Source: Circinella minor (Eukaryota > Mucoromycota > Mucoromycetes > Mucorales > Lichtheimiaceae). From it: DNA of 64,000 bases. This document shows positions 50,389 through 63,148 of this stretch, piece after piece. The DNA lies in NCBI GenBank assembly GCA_016758965.1, contig JAEPRB010000150.1, positions 37,351-101,350 on the forward strand, in the 5' to 3' direction. Below the pieces are notes generated by a model that did not search any database, had not been told where the DNA came from, and worked only from the letters and a program-made list of their open reading frames with translations. Made by a program: the position numbers and the translations under genes. The first letter of the stretch is position 1; every line of letters begins with the position of its first letter.

Positions 50389-52071
50389 CACTTTTGAGGG
50401 CTGTGCCTCCAACATTCATACTGTACTTCCTTTATTCTTTATTATTTTTTCTCATACTATTACTCAACCATACAAATTAACCCCCTATAATTATTGTTTA
50501 TTTTACTCCAAATCATGCGGTTCAAAAAATAATGTTACCCTACGTTCCCCTTTTATTCTCTTTTTTTTTTTTTTGTCTTTGACAGGTAAAAACAAAATAT
50601 TCTGTCTACTTTTCTATTATACATAACTATTATATGTTTATATACTACTGTACAATAGCTACAAGATAATTCGTAAAAAAGGCCCAGCAGCCCTCAAAAA
50701 TATATAATGATGGTTTCGAATTTTTGTTCGCAAAAATAATTGACCCCTTAATTAGCATCATCATAATATTTTTCTTCTCCCTTCTTTTATCTTTATCCCC
50801 CCTGTTCCAACAAAAGTCTTAAAAGAAGATAGAAAAAAAATCGTTAATGGTAATGGTTGTAGAAAACCTCCTTATAAGCACTTTTGAGTAAAAGTCAATA
50901 TAGTTATCAATCAACTCCTCTTTTTTTCTCTTTTATATTCCAAGCTTATCACCAGCATTATTATTATCTTTGTTGCTACGTATTTTATAAAGAAAGACCG
51001 TGTTATGTATACACACTATTGAATATAGCTTATTTTAATCCTTCCCTTTTTAAAAAAATGATCGATCGAACCCCTCCCCCTATTTTCTATATTGACAGCT
51101 TACTACGCAGCTGCACACAATTGCGTAACAGTACCAACAATTGACGGGGCCTACTACCCGTTAATAAATGATAATATACATAGTGTACGTATTAATAGAT
51201 AATTATAGGTCAGACCTTTTATGTTTACCCTTAGTGTACCAGAGTCTAGAAATAGTGAGTATATCATTTGATACATTAAAATATCTTTTTAGCAAATCGC
51301 ACACCAGGCTAGATACTTCTTAGATTATTGCAGTACACACATTCACACATATGGTGACTGTATAACAGTATACATATCATATATTTTTAAATAACTGTAA
51401 ATCTCAACCAGTTTATGTAATAAGTATTATGTATCTGTATATTTAGAGAATTGTATGATTACTTAGATGTTATCGATGACGAATGTACGTACATCCATAT
51501 TTCTAAATTATAACACACTATCATATCAGGCTCTTCATTTAGTTACGCATGTTCAATTGAAGAATATTATTGATTTAGAACAGACGAACCAGTGTGTTGT
51601 TGAACTCAAAAAGATATCATGGTTGTTGGAAGTCGATGTACTTAATAATAATTATAAAAAAAACATCTCGCTTTGTTTCTTAGCTTTTGATAAATATGTG
51701 GCAAAAAAGTTTCAAAACAATAAAGCCTCGCGAAATTTGTAAAGCTACATGTTGATTGCTAACAACATATTGTTACACAGACGTTTATCCGCGGTAAAAT
51801 TTTCCCACTTCTGTTTTGTTTTTTCCATATCTAATTTCTCCTGTCATACGTAACTTTAAAATATTACGGAAAACTTACCCGAATATCCTTTTGAGGTGCA
51901 TATATGTTTTTTTTTTAATAAACCAAAACATTGGAAATCACTTAATTAGATAATACACATACTTTATGGAACACACTATGCATATTCGTTCGCATACAAT
52001 AGTAGCAATAAACATTTGGAAGAAATTATAATAAAGTTTGATTTATCAATAGAAGAACAGTCATTAGATAG
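50389..52071. other. Gene-poor AT-rich stretch
   Basis: 3' flank of the kinase gene and beyond. Short frames occur, such as a 91-codon ATG frame at 51467-51742, but they lack family features and have the Ile/Asn/Lys/Leu composition of AT-rich noise. No gene is supported. Confidence 0.5.
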
Positions 52072-52232
52072 TCTCAAGTTCGTAATTAAATCATGAAAAA
52101 AATTTAGTTTACCCGTTATAGTAAAAAACTTGAGTTAGTTGAATAAACCCTTAAAAACAAAGTTTATTATACAAGGCAAGTAGTTTACAATAATAAAAGG
52201 TAAACTACAGTTTTTTAATTGCGAACTTGAGA
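52072..52232. repeat. Foldback element with nested inverted repeats
   Basis: The ends are 19-base inverted repeats matching at 18 positions (52072-52090 against 52214-52232; left arm TCTCAAGTTCGTAATTAAA). Inside, TAGTTTACC (about 52106-52114) pairs with GGTAAACTA (52199-52207), and AATAAAC near 52142-52148 pairs with GTTTATT near 52162-52168. The 161-base segment can thus fold into one long interrupted hairpin. It could be a degenerate MITE or foldback element; no clear target-site duplication is seen. Confidence 0.6.
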
Positions 52233-52564
52233 ACACTTATTCGAAAAAAAAACACCTTAACTGAGTGTCACAGGTGGTTCGCTGTGATACAATAGTATAT
52301 GGCGATGTAAATCTGATAAAGTTGAACCTTTAGTGGATACTAGCAGTTATTATCAATTTTAACACTAGTTTTCTCTCTTTCAGGACACAGTTATTATACG
52401 CAAATAATAATCATACATGGTATATTTTTGAGTCACATAGACAACAATCGCAACTGGGGTGTATATAAATTACATTAAAAGCATGATATTGTTATACCAT
52501 TTTATAATCCTAACTACAGCCCCCCCCCCTGAATTAAATTTATTAGTCTTTTATTTTTTTAATA

Positions 52565-52974
52565 GGGTGTCTCAAACATCAAAATTTGTGCAAATACTCA
52601 CAAACAGATATTAGCAGCGGATTCTGAAAGTAGCCAATCAGAGAAGAAATCGCTTGGAAGAACTTCGAGACCCTCTCGCTGTAAGATGAGATTTTGTTAA
52701 AAAAAATGATAGTAAAAAAATGTACATTATAATAAAAAATAATCATCTAATGTATTTTTATATATATAAATTCACGAATAGCTATATAGACTCATAACAA
52801 TATAGTTTTAAACATAGAATATCTTTATACTTAAAAATATATATATTTTTATACGATTATTCGTGAAATTCATGCTTTTTACGTACATCGATTTTTTTTT
52901 TTGAAAAGTACGAATATTCGTACGTACATCGACCAATCAGAAAATCTGCAAAAAATTTGATGTTTGAGACACCC
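52565..52974. mobile_element. 410-bp MITE-like element (Tc1/mariner-type TA target)
   Basis: The two ends carry a perfect 19-base terminal inverted repeat, GGGTGTCTCAAACATCAAA on the left and its complement on the right, extending imperfectly for about 12 more bases. TA dinucleotides flank both ends (52563-52564 and 52975-52976), as expected for TA target duplication by Tc1/mariner transposases. The interior is AT-rich with no transposase, and holds repeated ACGTACATCGA and CGAATATTCG words near the right end. The near-perfect ends suggest fairly recent movement, driven in trans. Confidence 0.8.
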
Positions 52975-52976
52975 TA

Positions 52977-54604
52977 ATGTAACCAATAAAACGATGGTTT
53001 TTAATTTTCGTGTGCATCAATAAATCAATTATTGAATGGAGATATCGAAGCAAGAAAGCAAAGAACAAAGTGTTCAATATCCTTTTGATTCCTGAGGTAC
53101 TATAAACATGATCGCAAACGAAAAGATATACGTACGTGTGATGTAATACTTTTTTTATGGCCACATATGAGTCAAAATAATATTGGTTGTGTACATATGT
53201 TACCTTAAAATGGTCATCAACTATGGAGCTGAGGGTACGTATGTTAATTTTTATGCTTTTGGATTGACTTATGCCAATCGTTGGTCATTGTTATTTTGAG
53301 TAGTAAATTGTAGAAAAAGAATACACAATGTAAAAAATATACCTATTGCAAACAGAGTGTGTGCTCTTGTAATTTTTTTGAACGTTGTTTCATTTTTTGT
53401 GAGATTATAAAAAGGTGCACTGATATATATCAGGTACTTATGGAATTCTATAGGCAGTAATGCTTTACAATGCTTCAAGAAATCATATGGATTTGCTAGT
53501 TATTTATGTATATCTTTTTTTTTTGTGATAGAGAGTATAACACATATGATCCAATTATACAATTAGTAGGAATACTACAATATATATATATACTTTCTTG
53601 TATACTAACATAAATTACAATACAAGTGAAAAGTATAATACACACACAATATGCAAGGTATAAATTATATTTCAACAATTGAAATATATACTTACTACGT
53701 ATTTTATTTTGGCATATTATGGAAGTAACAAACGGTGCGATATATTATTACCTATCATTGTTCTATCTTTAAAACATTCAATTTGTTTTCATATTCAATA
53801 ACTTCCACACACCTTTATTTTCACGAAAAAAATGAAAATGTAACTGTAAGATATTTAACAAAAGGTTCTCCTGTTTCTTTTTCATTGGAGTAATATAACG
53901 GTCATTCATCTGTTAAAACAAACGAAAAGTTCTTGGATTATCGAAATGAAGAATTATCATAGTACCTGTGTTTTGTAAACAAAGATAAATTAGTATTCGA
54001 GATGTATGTATGCAGAAATTCAGCTTATAATAAACAACTTGATTCTGGCTGGAAACAGATAAAATTTTATAGTTGGAGGGCAATGCTTTGAGGCAGCTTT
54101 CTAAAGTTAGACGCAAACCATGGACGCTTATCCGTAACTGGTTTAATGAGACTTTCATTTTCTCTTATATTAGGGTCAATTGTGGGGTAAATTTAAAATG
54201 AAATAGATAAAGTCAAATCAAATTGAGCAAGGAAGCTCAAGAAAAAATCAGACCGGAGTTATACCTTTTTTGGTTCGTGTGAATTCCTTTACATACGAGA
54301 AATTACTTTTGATGAAGTCGCTCATAACGGATTTCAATCCAATTGGATACATTGATCCGTTTTTTCTGCTTTTTCAAAAGATTTACAAGTATCCGGAACA
54401 AATAAACCGACGTCAAATTACATGATGTAGAGAGAGACGGCACGGACGTCCCTATTACAATGTCAATTTTTATTGGTTGAAAAGGATCTGAAGGACAAGA
54501 TATAAAATAACTAGTCAAGATAAATCTCCCCACACTTTCTTCTCTCTTATTTATATTACTTTTTTTATTTTATAAATAAAACCTTTTCTTTTTTTAACTA
54601 TACC
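52977..54604. other. Gene-poor stretch upstream of the MFS gene
   Basis: AT-rich, with (TA)n near 53580-53592 and a CpG-containing patch near 54430-54460. No coding exon is supported. The last 100 bases are T/C-rich and end with the MFS gene start, the likely 5' leader. Confidence 0.5.
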
Positions 54605-56549
54605 ATGTTAAAAGGAGAGATAATAATTGACAAAATGAAGACTGAAGATTCAATCGAATTATCACACGCTGGTTTGCCACCGTCCTTAGATGAAATTGAC
54701 TCAAAAATAGAAGCGAGAATTCGAAGAAAATACGATTTGCGCATTATGCCAATTGTTACATTAATATATCTCATGGCGTTTATAGACAGGTAGTGTATAC
54801 TATTATGATAATCACATCAACAATAACGTCATGTACTCATAATACCTATATCTCTATCGTATATACACCTTAATAGATCAAATATGGGTAATGCCAGAGT
54901 ACTTGGTATGGAAGATGAACTTGATTTATCAGGTTATCGATTTAATCTTGCGTTAACTGCTTTCTTTATTACATATGTTATTTTTGAAGTGTAAGTTAAT
55001 TATTACAAGTAAAAAAATTGCACGCAGCGACGTGGTAGTAGTGATACGAATTTTAATACTTATTATGGCAATTTCTCTTCTACATAATAGTCCAACGAAT
55101 ATTCTTTGTAAAAAGTTTGGTCCTAGAGTGAGTATAAAGTTCAACAATGGATGCTGTTTTCTACAAATAAAATCATTTTTTTAATTTATCATTTTTTGGA
55201 TGACTTTTTAATACAGATTTGGCTTTCTCTGATTACATTCATGTTCGGCCTATTGACTATGTGTATTGCGTTCTGTACCAGCTTTGGTAGTCTTACAGCC
55301 GCACGAGCAATGCTGGGTGTAGCTGAAGCTGGTATTATGCCTGGAATATCTTACATGCTTTCAACATTCTATCGTCGCTATGAACTTGTTACTCGTGTTG
55401 GATTATACGCTTCATTTGCAAGTTTAGCAGGCGGCTTTGGTGGTGTGTATCATTAAAAAGACTCGGCTGTTTCTTTTAAAAAAATGCTGACTAACTTTGT
55501 GAACGACGAATTATTGCTTTAGGTTTACTTGCTACAGGCTTACACATGATTCCTCCCTGGGCCATAATGCATACTTGGCGTAATATCTTCTTCTTTGAAG
55601 GTATCCTTACTATGATTACTGGTGGTATATGTTATGCCTTTTTACCAAAGTCTCCAGAAACTGCAAAATTTTTGACTCCTGAAGAACGTCGCATTGCTTC
55701 CTTGCGTATTCAGATGGAAGTTCTTACTCATAATCAAACTACACTTCGTAAACAACACTTTAAACTTGCTACTAATAATTTACACACCATTTTGATGTCT
55801 ATTGGCTTGTTTTGCTCTCTTTTGTGTATGAATTCAATCGCTCTTTTTATGGTTAGTAATTTTAAATTAGTTTTCCTATCAGCCTTTTTTTTTCTGTCCA
55901 TATTATCAATGCTTATATCTTTGATATAACTAACTTTCTTTATTTTATTTTCCAGCCTTCACTTTTGTCAACTATGGGTTATGATTCTATTGAATCTCAA
56001 TTGATGACAGTACCACCCTATGCCGTTGGAACTGTTGTTTGTATAGTTCTTTGTATTCTTTCAGATCATTTCAGAACTCGCGGTATTATCATTGGTGGTG
56101 TTGTTGCCGTATTGATCACTGTTGCTTTTGCAATTCTTCTTGCTGTTCCGATGGAAGCCACCGGTATTCGCTATATGGCTATCTTCTTTGCTACTGCCGG
56201 TGCCTTTACTGGTTCGCCTATGCAAATTGGTTGGCTGGTAGAAAACGCCGCAGGACCTATGGTTCGTGCTATTGCTAGTGCGACTGGCGTTAGTATCGGT
56301 TCTCTTGGAGGACTTCTGGCAACTTGGACTTATTTAAAGACAGAAGCACCAGAATATACTGTTGGTCATGCTATCAATTTAGCTGCTGGTATTATTATCT
56401 TGTGTATCGCTGTCATTGCCACCGTTAACCTTCGCTGGAAGAATCGTCAACGTGCTTTGGGCAAGAAAGATTATATTTTGCAAGATCTTTCCCAGGAAGA
56501 AATTGATGAATTGGGACACTCTCATCCTAACTTCCGCTTTACCCCATAA
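54605..56549 (+). CDS. MFS anion:cation symporter (allantoate/nicotinate permease family)
   Basis: Plasma-membrane transporter of the Dal5/Tna1/ACS family, which imports organic anions such as allantoate, nicotinate, pantothenate or biotin precursors; the substrate cannot be told from sequence. Six exons (54605-54789, 54877-54990, 55091-55127, 55217-55442, 55523-55851, 55956-56549) give 494 residues. A cytosolic N terminus with 'RRKYDLRIMPIVTLIYLMAF' leads into 12 predicted helices. Family marks are 'IDRSNMGNARVLGMEDELDL', 'FFITYVIFEVPTNILCKKFG', 'AEAGIMPGISYMLSTFYRR' and 'PKSPETAKFLTPEERRIA' in the central loop. An alternative start is the ATG 10 codons downstream (54635). Confidence 0.92.
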
Positions 56550-59500
56550 TTTTTTATGGATATACATAGGTAGGCACATATATATAAATTCTGTAGTTTT
56601 CCATTCCTTCCAACTCACTTCTCACAAAAAGAATCTACACCCTTCTTTATCCCCGATCAACATATAAATATGTAACTCCTTTTTTTTTCATTCCGCAAGT
56701 TTTATTTTTATATTTCCTTCTTGATGTAACAAGAAACACCTGTAAATTATTCTTTTATTATTATTATTCTCTATTTTTTTTTTTAATTTGTAATATATAT
56801 AATTGCTTTGTTTTTTCTTACCATACTATGTTGGTTAGCATACATTATGTTAAATTTTGGGATTTTGAAAAAAAAAAAGTAGTTTGGGTATTTTGACCGA
56901 ACCGAAAGAGATTTGTATCATAATATATTTTTAATTTACATTGTGTGATTATCCGTGATTATCCTCTTTCAAATCACCAAAAATATTATACTGTATTATA
57001 TTAAATTATATCATCAATTCTTCATTGCGAGTTACTTACGCGGTGTATTTATTGAGGTTTGTAATCAAAATTCAAAACTAGAGATTTCCAGTTAGCGAGT
57101 ATAGATTTTCCGGGGTAAGAGATAATTTATAGATTATTCGTGATTATCCATTGTAAACCCTCCGTGGTAATAAAGATAGTATTTTGGACAGTAATATTTA
57201 TTTATATAATAGCTATCCTGGACATTTCATATTTCAGGTTATCATAGTATTTTCTTTACAAAAGCTTCCATACGTACAATATGAAAAATATAGTACATTA
57301 CAAATATGTGGTGACCTTTTTTTTATCCATCATTGAAGTATCAAAAATATTATGTGTAGCATACCGATTAGAAACAATCTTTGCTTGGTATTGGGTTGTA
57401 TATATAATGTATCAGAATTAGTATAAAACACAATAATTTATTATGTCAACTAAATAATGTTGGTGCACTTACTTCTTGGTTGCGCTTCACTTTATATGTA
57501 TTTATGGAATACCTACCCTATTGGTATAAATATTACACATTATATAAAAAAGAATCCCCATGCGTACGGTATTTTTTTTCTGATAGTAGTCGTGGCCTAT
57601 TAAAAGAACCTAAATACGTTACTCTAAAACTAAATACAGTATATTACTTTGATATAATGTTATGCTACCCAGGAGTGTTTAAAAAAAAACTCTGTGTTAT
57701 GTAAAGCGAGCGTACGTATCCACTTTAAAGTAACCTTTCTCATGATGGTAGTTAGGTGATTTATCTTGAGAATACGCAAAGTATGTATTCGAGTTGAAAT
57801 AAATGGGTCCCTACATAGTTAACAATATATTGATCGTGAGCATTGAGAATTTTAAAGTTTTGAAGTTTGAAACACTTCTTGAACCATCATTATTTGCAGA
57901 TTGTTGACATTCACAGTGTTCGCATCAATAACAATTTTAATAATATCTGGTGTGATACTATCTTATTAAAGGCGGTCGGTCATGACCTTTCAATTATTTA
58001 TCTTTTCGTCTTTGCTTCTTTCTAAAAACATTTTACATTCGTAGTCGAGAATATTATGGTTTATATTTATGAATTGGAAAACGTACTGCCCGGCACCTTT
58101 GGGCATATGATTCGAGAATATAGTAGCCATAGTAAAGTTTGGGGAATTTTGGACAGATACGTAGAATGTCTGTAAATCGATTGCGTTCTATGTGGATTGT
58201 AACATTAATTCCCCAGTCTAGTCAAGTGCTATGTACTGAGTACCCCTATGTACTGATGGCCCGCAAAGCCCTCTCAACCTACGATAAATACTAAAATATG
58301 TACTCGTATTCTACATTTATATTGTAGCAATACGTACCTATTACTATTTAGTTTCGTTTAAAAAAAATCAATCGCCATTAATATATATATATAGCCCTTT
58401 CCCACCTTTCTCAAAAGTAATAGCCGACAGTCATTTCAAATGATTTAATTACTATATATGAAAGATGTCCCTATTAATTGTGTTATTCCCCTTTTGACAT
58501 TGTCAGGGACCATAAAGTGTTTAATATATTGCTCAATACGTGGCAATCAAGTTTAATAAAATACGTCATATTTGTATAGTGAATTTAATATCAATGGTGA
58601 TTTCCATATCTTCATAGAAAGGATGTAAATCATCAAGCGACTTGGTTTTTTTCGGAAAAGTTTCAATAATTTTTGAAATAGATCGGGAGATTCGCAAGCT
58701 TGAATGCCTTTTATTCTAAAAATATTTCATGATTAAGGACAAATAGTTCTAGTTTTTGTACTGCATCAAGCGAAGTGTATATTCAAAAACGCTGCCCCTT
58801 ACTGAAAAGTACACAAATTCAAACGATTTAACATTGGTATATACGTGAAAATGCTGCTTAAGCCTTCAGGTGGTAAAATAGTACTGTAGATAGACTCTTC
58901 TGGGTGGTGTTTTTTAGATCCATAATATGCTTAAAGACACATTCTCAACAACGCATCAATAAAAAAGAACGCTGCTTAGAAAAGGAGAAACGTATCTACA
59001 ATGTTTTCTATGTTGATGTAATGATCGTTAAAAGAGCATCATTATAAGTAGTACGTAGTTTACATACGTATAAAATAAATTATCTTGGTTGTTCGTTTTT
59101 TTTCTGTATTGCCACTTACTATCATAAAACATGGTTTCTCTTAATATTCCTAATGGAATTAGAAGGCACAAAAAAAGTCAGCCACAATGTATACATATAA
59201 ATTTATAATGCAACAGCAAATGTGCCAACTTTATCAACCTCAATAAATTTTGACCTTCAGGCGTTACAAAAAACAAAAAATATTTAGACTCCTTTTCCCT
59301 TTTTGTCAAAATTTTTGTCCCAAACGTCCCAAACGTCCCGAATGTGCCAAGAAAACCTTTATTTGGAAAATTGGCTGTCCCAAATGTCCCAAGAATTTCC
59401 CATGGTGGCCAGTAACAACAGCAACATCACTTCTATATCATTCGTATCATGAATAAAATCATTACTACAACACGTATGTGTATTAACGATAAGGTTTTTA

Positions 59501-59574
59501 TTATACAACTATACAGAAAATGATTCAGTATATAAAAATGAATCGACTCATTTGACTAGAAAATAATAATATTA
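56550..59574. other. Gene-poor AT-rich stretch with short repeats
   Basis: No coding exon is supported. Three copies of GTGATTATCC occur: two in tandem (56945-56964) and one at 57140-57149. Near 59317-59391 a short GTCCCAAAC-type repeat occurs several times. TACGTA-type palindromes are frequent. Confidence 0.5.
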
Positions 59575-62500
59575 TTATCGACGAAGTCTTAAAAAGAACG
59601 CATTTTTACTATATACACTATCAGGTGGAAGATATTTATCATAGAAATCCACGATAAATTCTTCTGGTTTAAAGCCAAACTTTTGATATAAAATCATTGC
59701 ATTATTGTTGGCTGATACGTGAAGAGTAATATCTTTACTAATAGCTGTCTATATATCGAAAAAAATAAATAAAGAAATCAATGATTAATTCAAGTCCAAT
59801 AGTATGATAATTAATTTCCTCTCCATCTTTTTTTTTCTCCTTACCTGAAATAAATGGTATAGCATAAACCTGTATAGATATTAACCATTTTTTTTTTGAA
59901 TTAATAACTAATAATTATAATGTAAATAACTTTTCCCTAATAATCATATAAAACACTTACTGTCCAATACCAGCACCATTCCAACCAGGTGATACTGCAA
60001 AATATGTAATATAAGCTTCTGGTGTCATGAACGCACATCCAATTACTACTTGTTTATACAAAGCAACAATACTAAATTCTGGAAACAGTAACGATTCAGA
60101 AACATCAACACCTTCCCAAAAACTTCGCCTTAACATTGTGTTCACTTGATTCAAATGTTGTGGTTGAAAGTATACATAATCGATACTTGCTGTATATTCA
60201 CATTTTGGAGGAGGACGTAAAGGCTTCCCTGCACATGCTTGTATCTCATGTAAAATCTGCATCATTGGAGGTCTACTTTGATAATCCCTCCGAATAAATG
60301 GCCTCAACTTGCGACCATTCCACGAAGATAGCCATGGTTGGTCTCTTGTCACAGCACTTTCTTGACGAAGGGCTCCATAGACTCGACGAGCAAAAGAGCA
60401 ATTGTATGGCGTATGTGTAATCTTTTCAAACTCTTTTGATAATGTATCTTCGCTTTCTTTCTTCTTGTCTGCTGATGATACTGATGTTGTGGTGGAAGTC
60501 TTGGGCGGCATATTTTTTGATAACGGAACAAGTTCAGATCGAGATCGTAATTGCCGTGTAACATATGCATCCAAATCAAATACTTTGAGACCCAAATTTC
60601 GTTTTAACTATAAGTTTTTCATCATCGTCATTAAAAGTTAGATTATATCCTCATCATAATCCGTCATGCTCTTTTTTTATCTATTCAAGCGCAAACTTAC
60701 CCTGCGTATTGCTAGTTTTCTTTGATAACGTATTGCTGTAGATGGTAATTGTTTGGAAGAGTTTTCAAACTTTTGAAGTAATTGCCATTCTTCTTGTTGG
60801 GTTAATACTGTATTTTGAGTAAGCTTTGGTGCGGGTACCTCTTTGGGTTTCTCTTGAGACTTTTCCTATTAAAATAATAAACCCACTCTCCATACATGAA
60901 TAATCAAAAAAAAAATTGATGATGTTAAATTACTACTAGCCGTTTTACCTTTTCTTCTGGTGGCGGTAGTGATTGTTTAGTTTCTGTAGTTATTGTAGTA
61001 TTTTGATCCACTTTTTCTTGTTGTTCAAGTACAGTTCCATTTGAGGGTTCATGCATAGATGAACCGTGGGTTGGGATTTCTTTTGCAATATTCTTTTCAT
61101 TTTCCTTTCGTTCCGGTTCCGGTTCTGGTTCTGGTCCTTGTTCCGGTTCCGGTTCTGAAGCTGGGGCTGGCTCTGGAGCTGGAGCTGGCCCTGGTTCTGA
61201 TTCTAGAGCTGATTTTGGTTCTGCTTTTAATTTATGTACAGGTTCACTGACAGTTTCCTGTACAGTTTTCGGTAAAAGTTTTGGTGAAGGTTTCAGTGAG
61301 GGTTCCGGTGAAGAATGTCGTTTAATTTCTTCTAAAGATTCCTTCTTTAAAACCTTTTATTGAAATGTTAACATTTTATATTAAATATTACAATGGATAG
61401 CTCTCTTTCTATATACATACCGTATGATCATCATCATTATCAACATCATTTCTAATACTATCAAATATTTCTTCGTCTGATGAAAGTTCCGATAATGAGC
61501 TCATATTAAACATATCATCATCCTATCATAATTATACACATTTATCAATAGATAAGAGTATGTTCCGCTATTATATCGCTCATAGTCTTTAATTTATCTA
61601 CCTCTTTTGATGAAACTTGCACATCAGTCACCGATTTTTTCTCTTTTCGTTGCTCTTTTTTAACTTGTTTTGGTTTTGATTCTTTTGGTTTTTCTTCTGT
61701 ATGTTCAGATTTAATCTTTTTTGGTTTGTTAGCTTGTTTCGAACTTGATTCAGATTCAGAACGAGCTCGTTTTTGAGAAGGTTTTCCTGGAGCTTTCACT
61801 TTTGTGGTTCGTGGTTTGTCTATATAAATTTTAAAATAACTTTGTTAAACACAAAATAAAAATTACAAAAGCTTCCATAGATTCAATAATAGAATAGCCA
61901 TAATACAAGTTATTTATATTTACCTTTACTAGGAGGATTTTGTTCATGTAATGACCACCATGCTAATGTATTTTATTATGACTATTAATAATCCAGACGT
62001 GACAACCAATAAATAATTATAATAATTTTGGAAACATAAAATATGTATATACATACCACTTTGATGAAAAATTTCGTATCCAGATTTGAAAACAGTTCCA
62101 TGTGTTGATAATACACTAGCAATTGTGTTATTCCATGTTACGGATCCTAATAAACAGATAAGAAAAAAAAGGTTTAAAGGGCATGATCCTGCCAAAAAAA
62201 AAAAGAGAGAGAACAATAATACATACTCTTTTTACCAGGAACAAGATAATCCCAATATTCATCAATAAATGTACAAATATCATCTTTCCATCGAAAATAT
62301 TTGTGACCCTTCTTATCATTTGGTTTATCCTTGTCACATTGATCCATACGAATCATTAAATTGTATATCACCAAATGAACAACTGCTACCCAACTCATAT
62401 TATTACGATGATATTCTTCACCATTTTGTGTACATACACTGCATCGAAATGTAAGAAAGTTATCACCAAATAAGAGCGGCTTTGGTAAACATTTTATGCA

Positions 62501-62966
62501 TCCTATATATAGCAAACCGCACCACAGATACGGAAACACAAAAGTATTCAGTTAGTCGGTATATATATTGAAATGAGTTTAACAATAATAAGAGTAAACT
62601 CCCTTTTCTTTTTCCTTAGTTACCAGCATGAAAAAGTTGTTGACATGAATCGCAGTGTGTCATTGGTTTATCCCTAAATAGAATATATATATATATATAT
62701 ATATATTAGTGTTAGAGTTCTACTCTGAATGAATTTACCTCGGAGTGTTAGATCGATTAGTTGAAAAAAATAATAATAAATAATTTACTCTGTAAATGGA
62801 CCACCACAATAACAATATATGTTTTCCTTGTTACGAGAATGTTCATTATCGATCCATGTTAGATCGTTAAGCTATGAAAAATAAATCATGAGTTGATCTT
62901 TAGAAAAGAATCAAAAAAATAATGGAATAATGATGTAGGACACCTTACATTATAAGGAAAATTCAT
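59575..62966 (-). CDS. KAT14: KAT14/ATAC2-type (CSRP2BP-like) histone acetyltransferase
   Basis: In animals KAT14 is the GNAT subunit of the ATAC complex acting on histones. Thirteen exons on the minus strand (62966-62949, 62871-62789, 62673-62624, 62502-62236, 62146-62057, 61962-61924, 61819-61602, 61522-61421, 61353-60949, 60865-60701, 60607-59961, 59869-59845, 59748-59575) give 760 residues, close to the animal length. Order: a Cys-rich PHD-like finger at about 28-80 ('YCYCGG', 'THCDSCQQLFHAGCIKC', 'FRCSVC'); 'YFRWKDDICTFIDEYW' and 'SVTWNNTIASVLSTHG'; a Lys/Glu/Ser-rich disordered middle with an EP/AP dipeptide tract; 'LKVFDLDAYV'; 'RPFIRRDYQSRPPMMQIL'; and the GNAT domain from about 590, with 'AYITYFAVSPGWNGAGIGQF' (acetyl-CoA loop) and the ending 'FYDKYLPP...NAFFLRLRR'. 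The first exon is uncertain: the short ATG exon may instead be an internal exon spliced to an exon at 63149-63307. Confidence 0.9.
62682..62706. repeat. (AT)n microsatellite in KAT14 intron
   Basis: About 12 AT units in the intron between KAT14 exons 2 and 3. Confidence 0.85.
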
Positions 62967-63148
62967 ATTTCGCTTCCAATTTGGAGAGGGGGGAAAAATA
63001 AGAGAAAAAAACCCAAAAAGTAAATTTGTATGCAATATTGACAGACTGATTATATATATAAATTTATTAGTAAAAAAAAGGATTATTTTTCATCTATTAA
63101 GAATATATCTATCCATCTTTTTCCTTTTACGTAATTCAATTTACATAC

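Noticed and set aside
51467..51742. 91-codon ATG frame in the gene-poor region
   Set aside because: Composition is that of AT-rich noise and no motif or neighbouring exon supports it.
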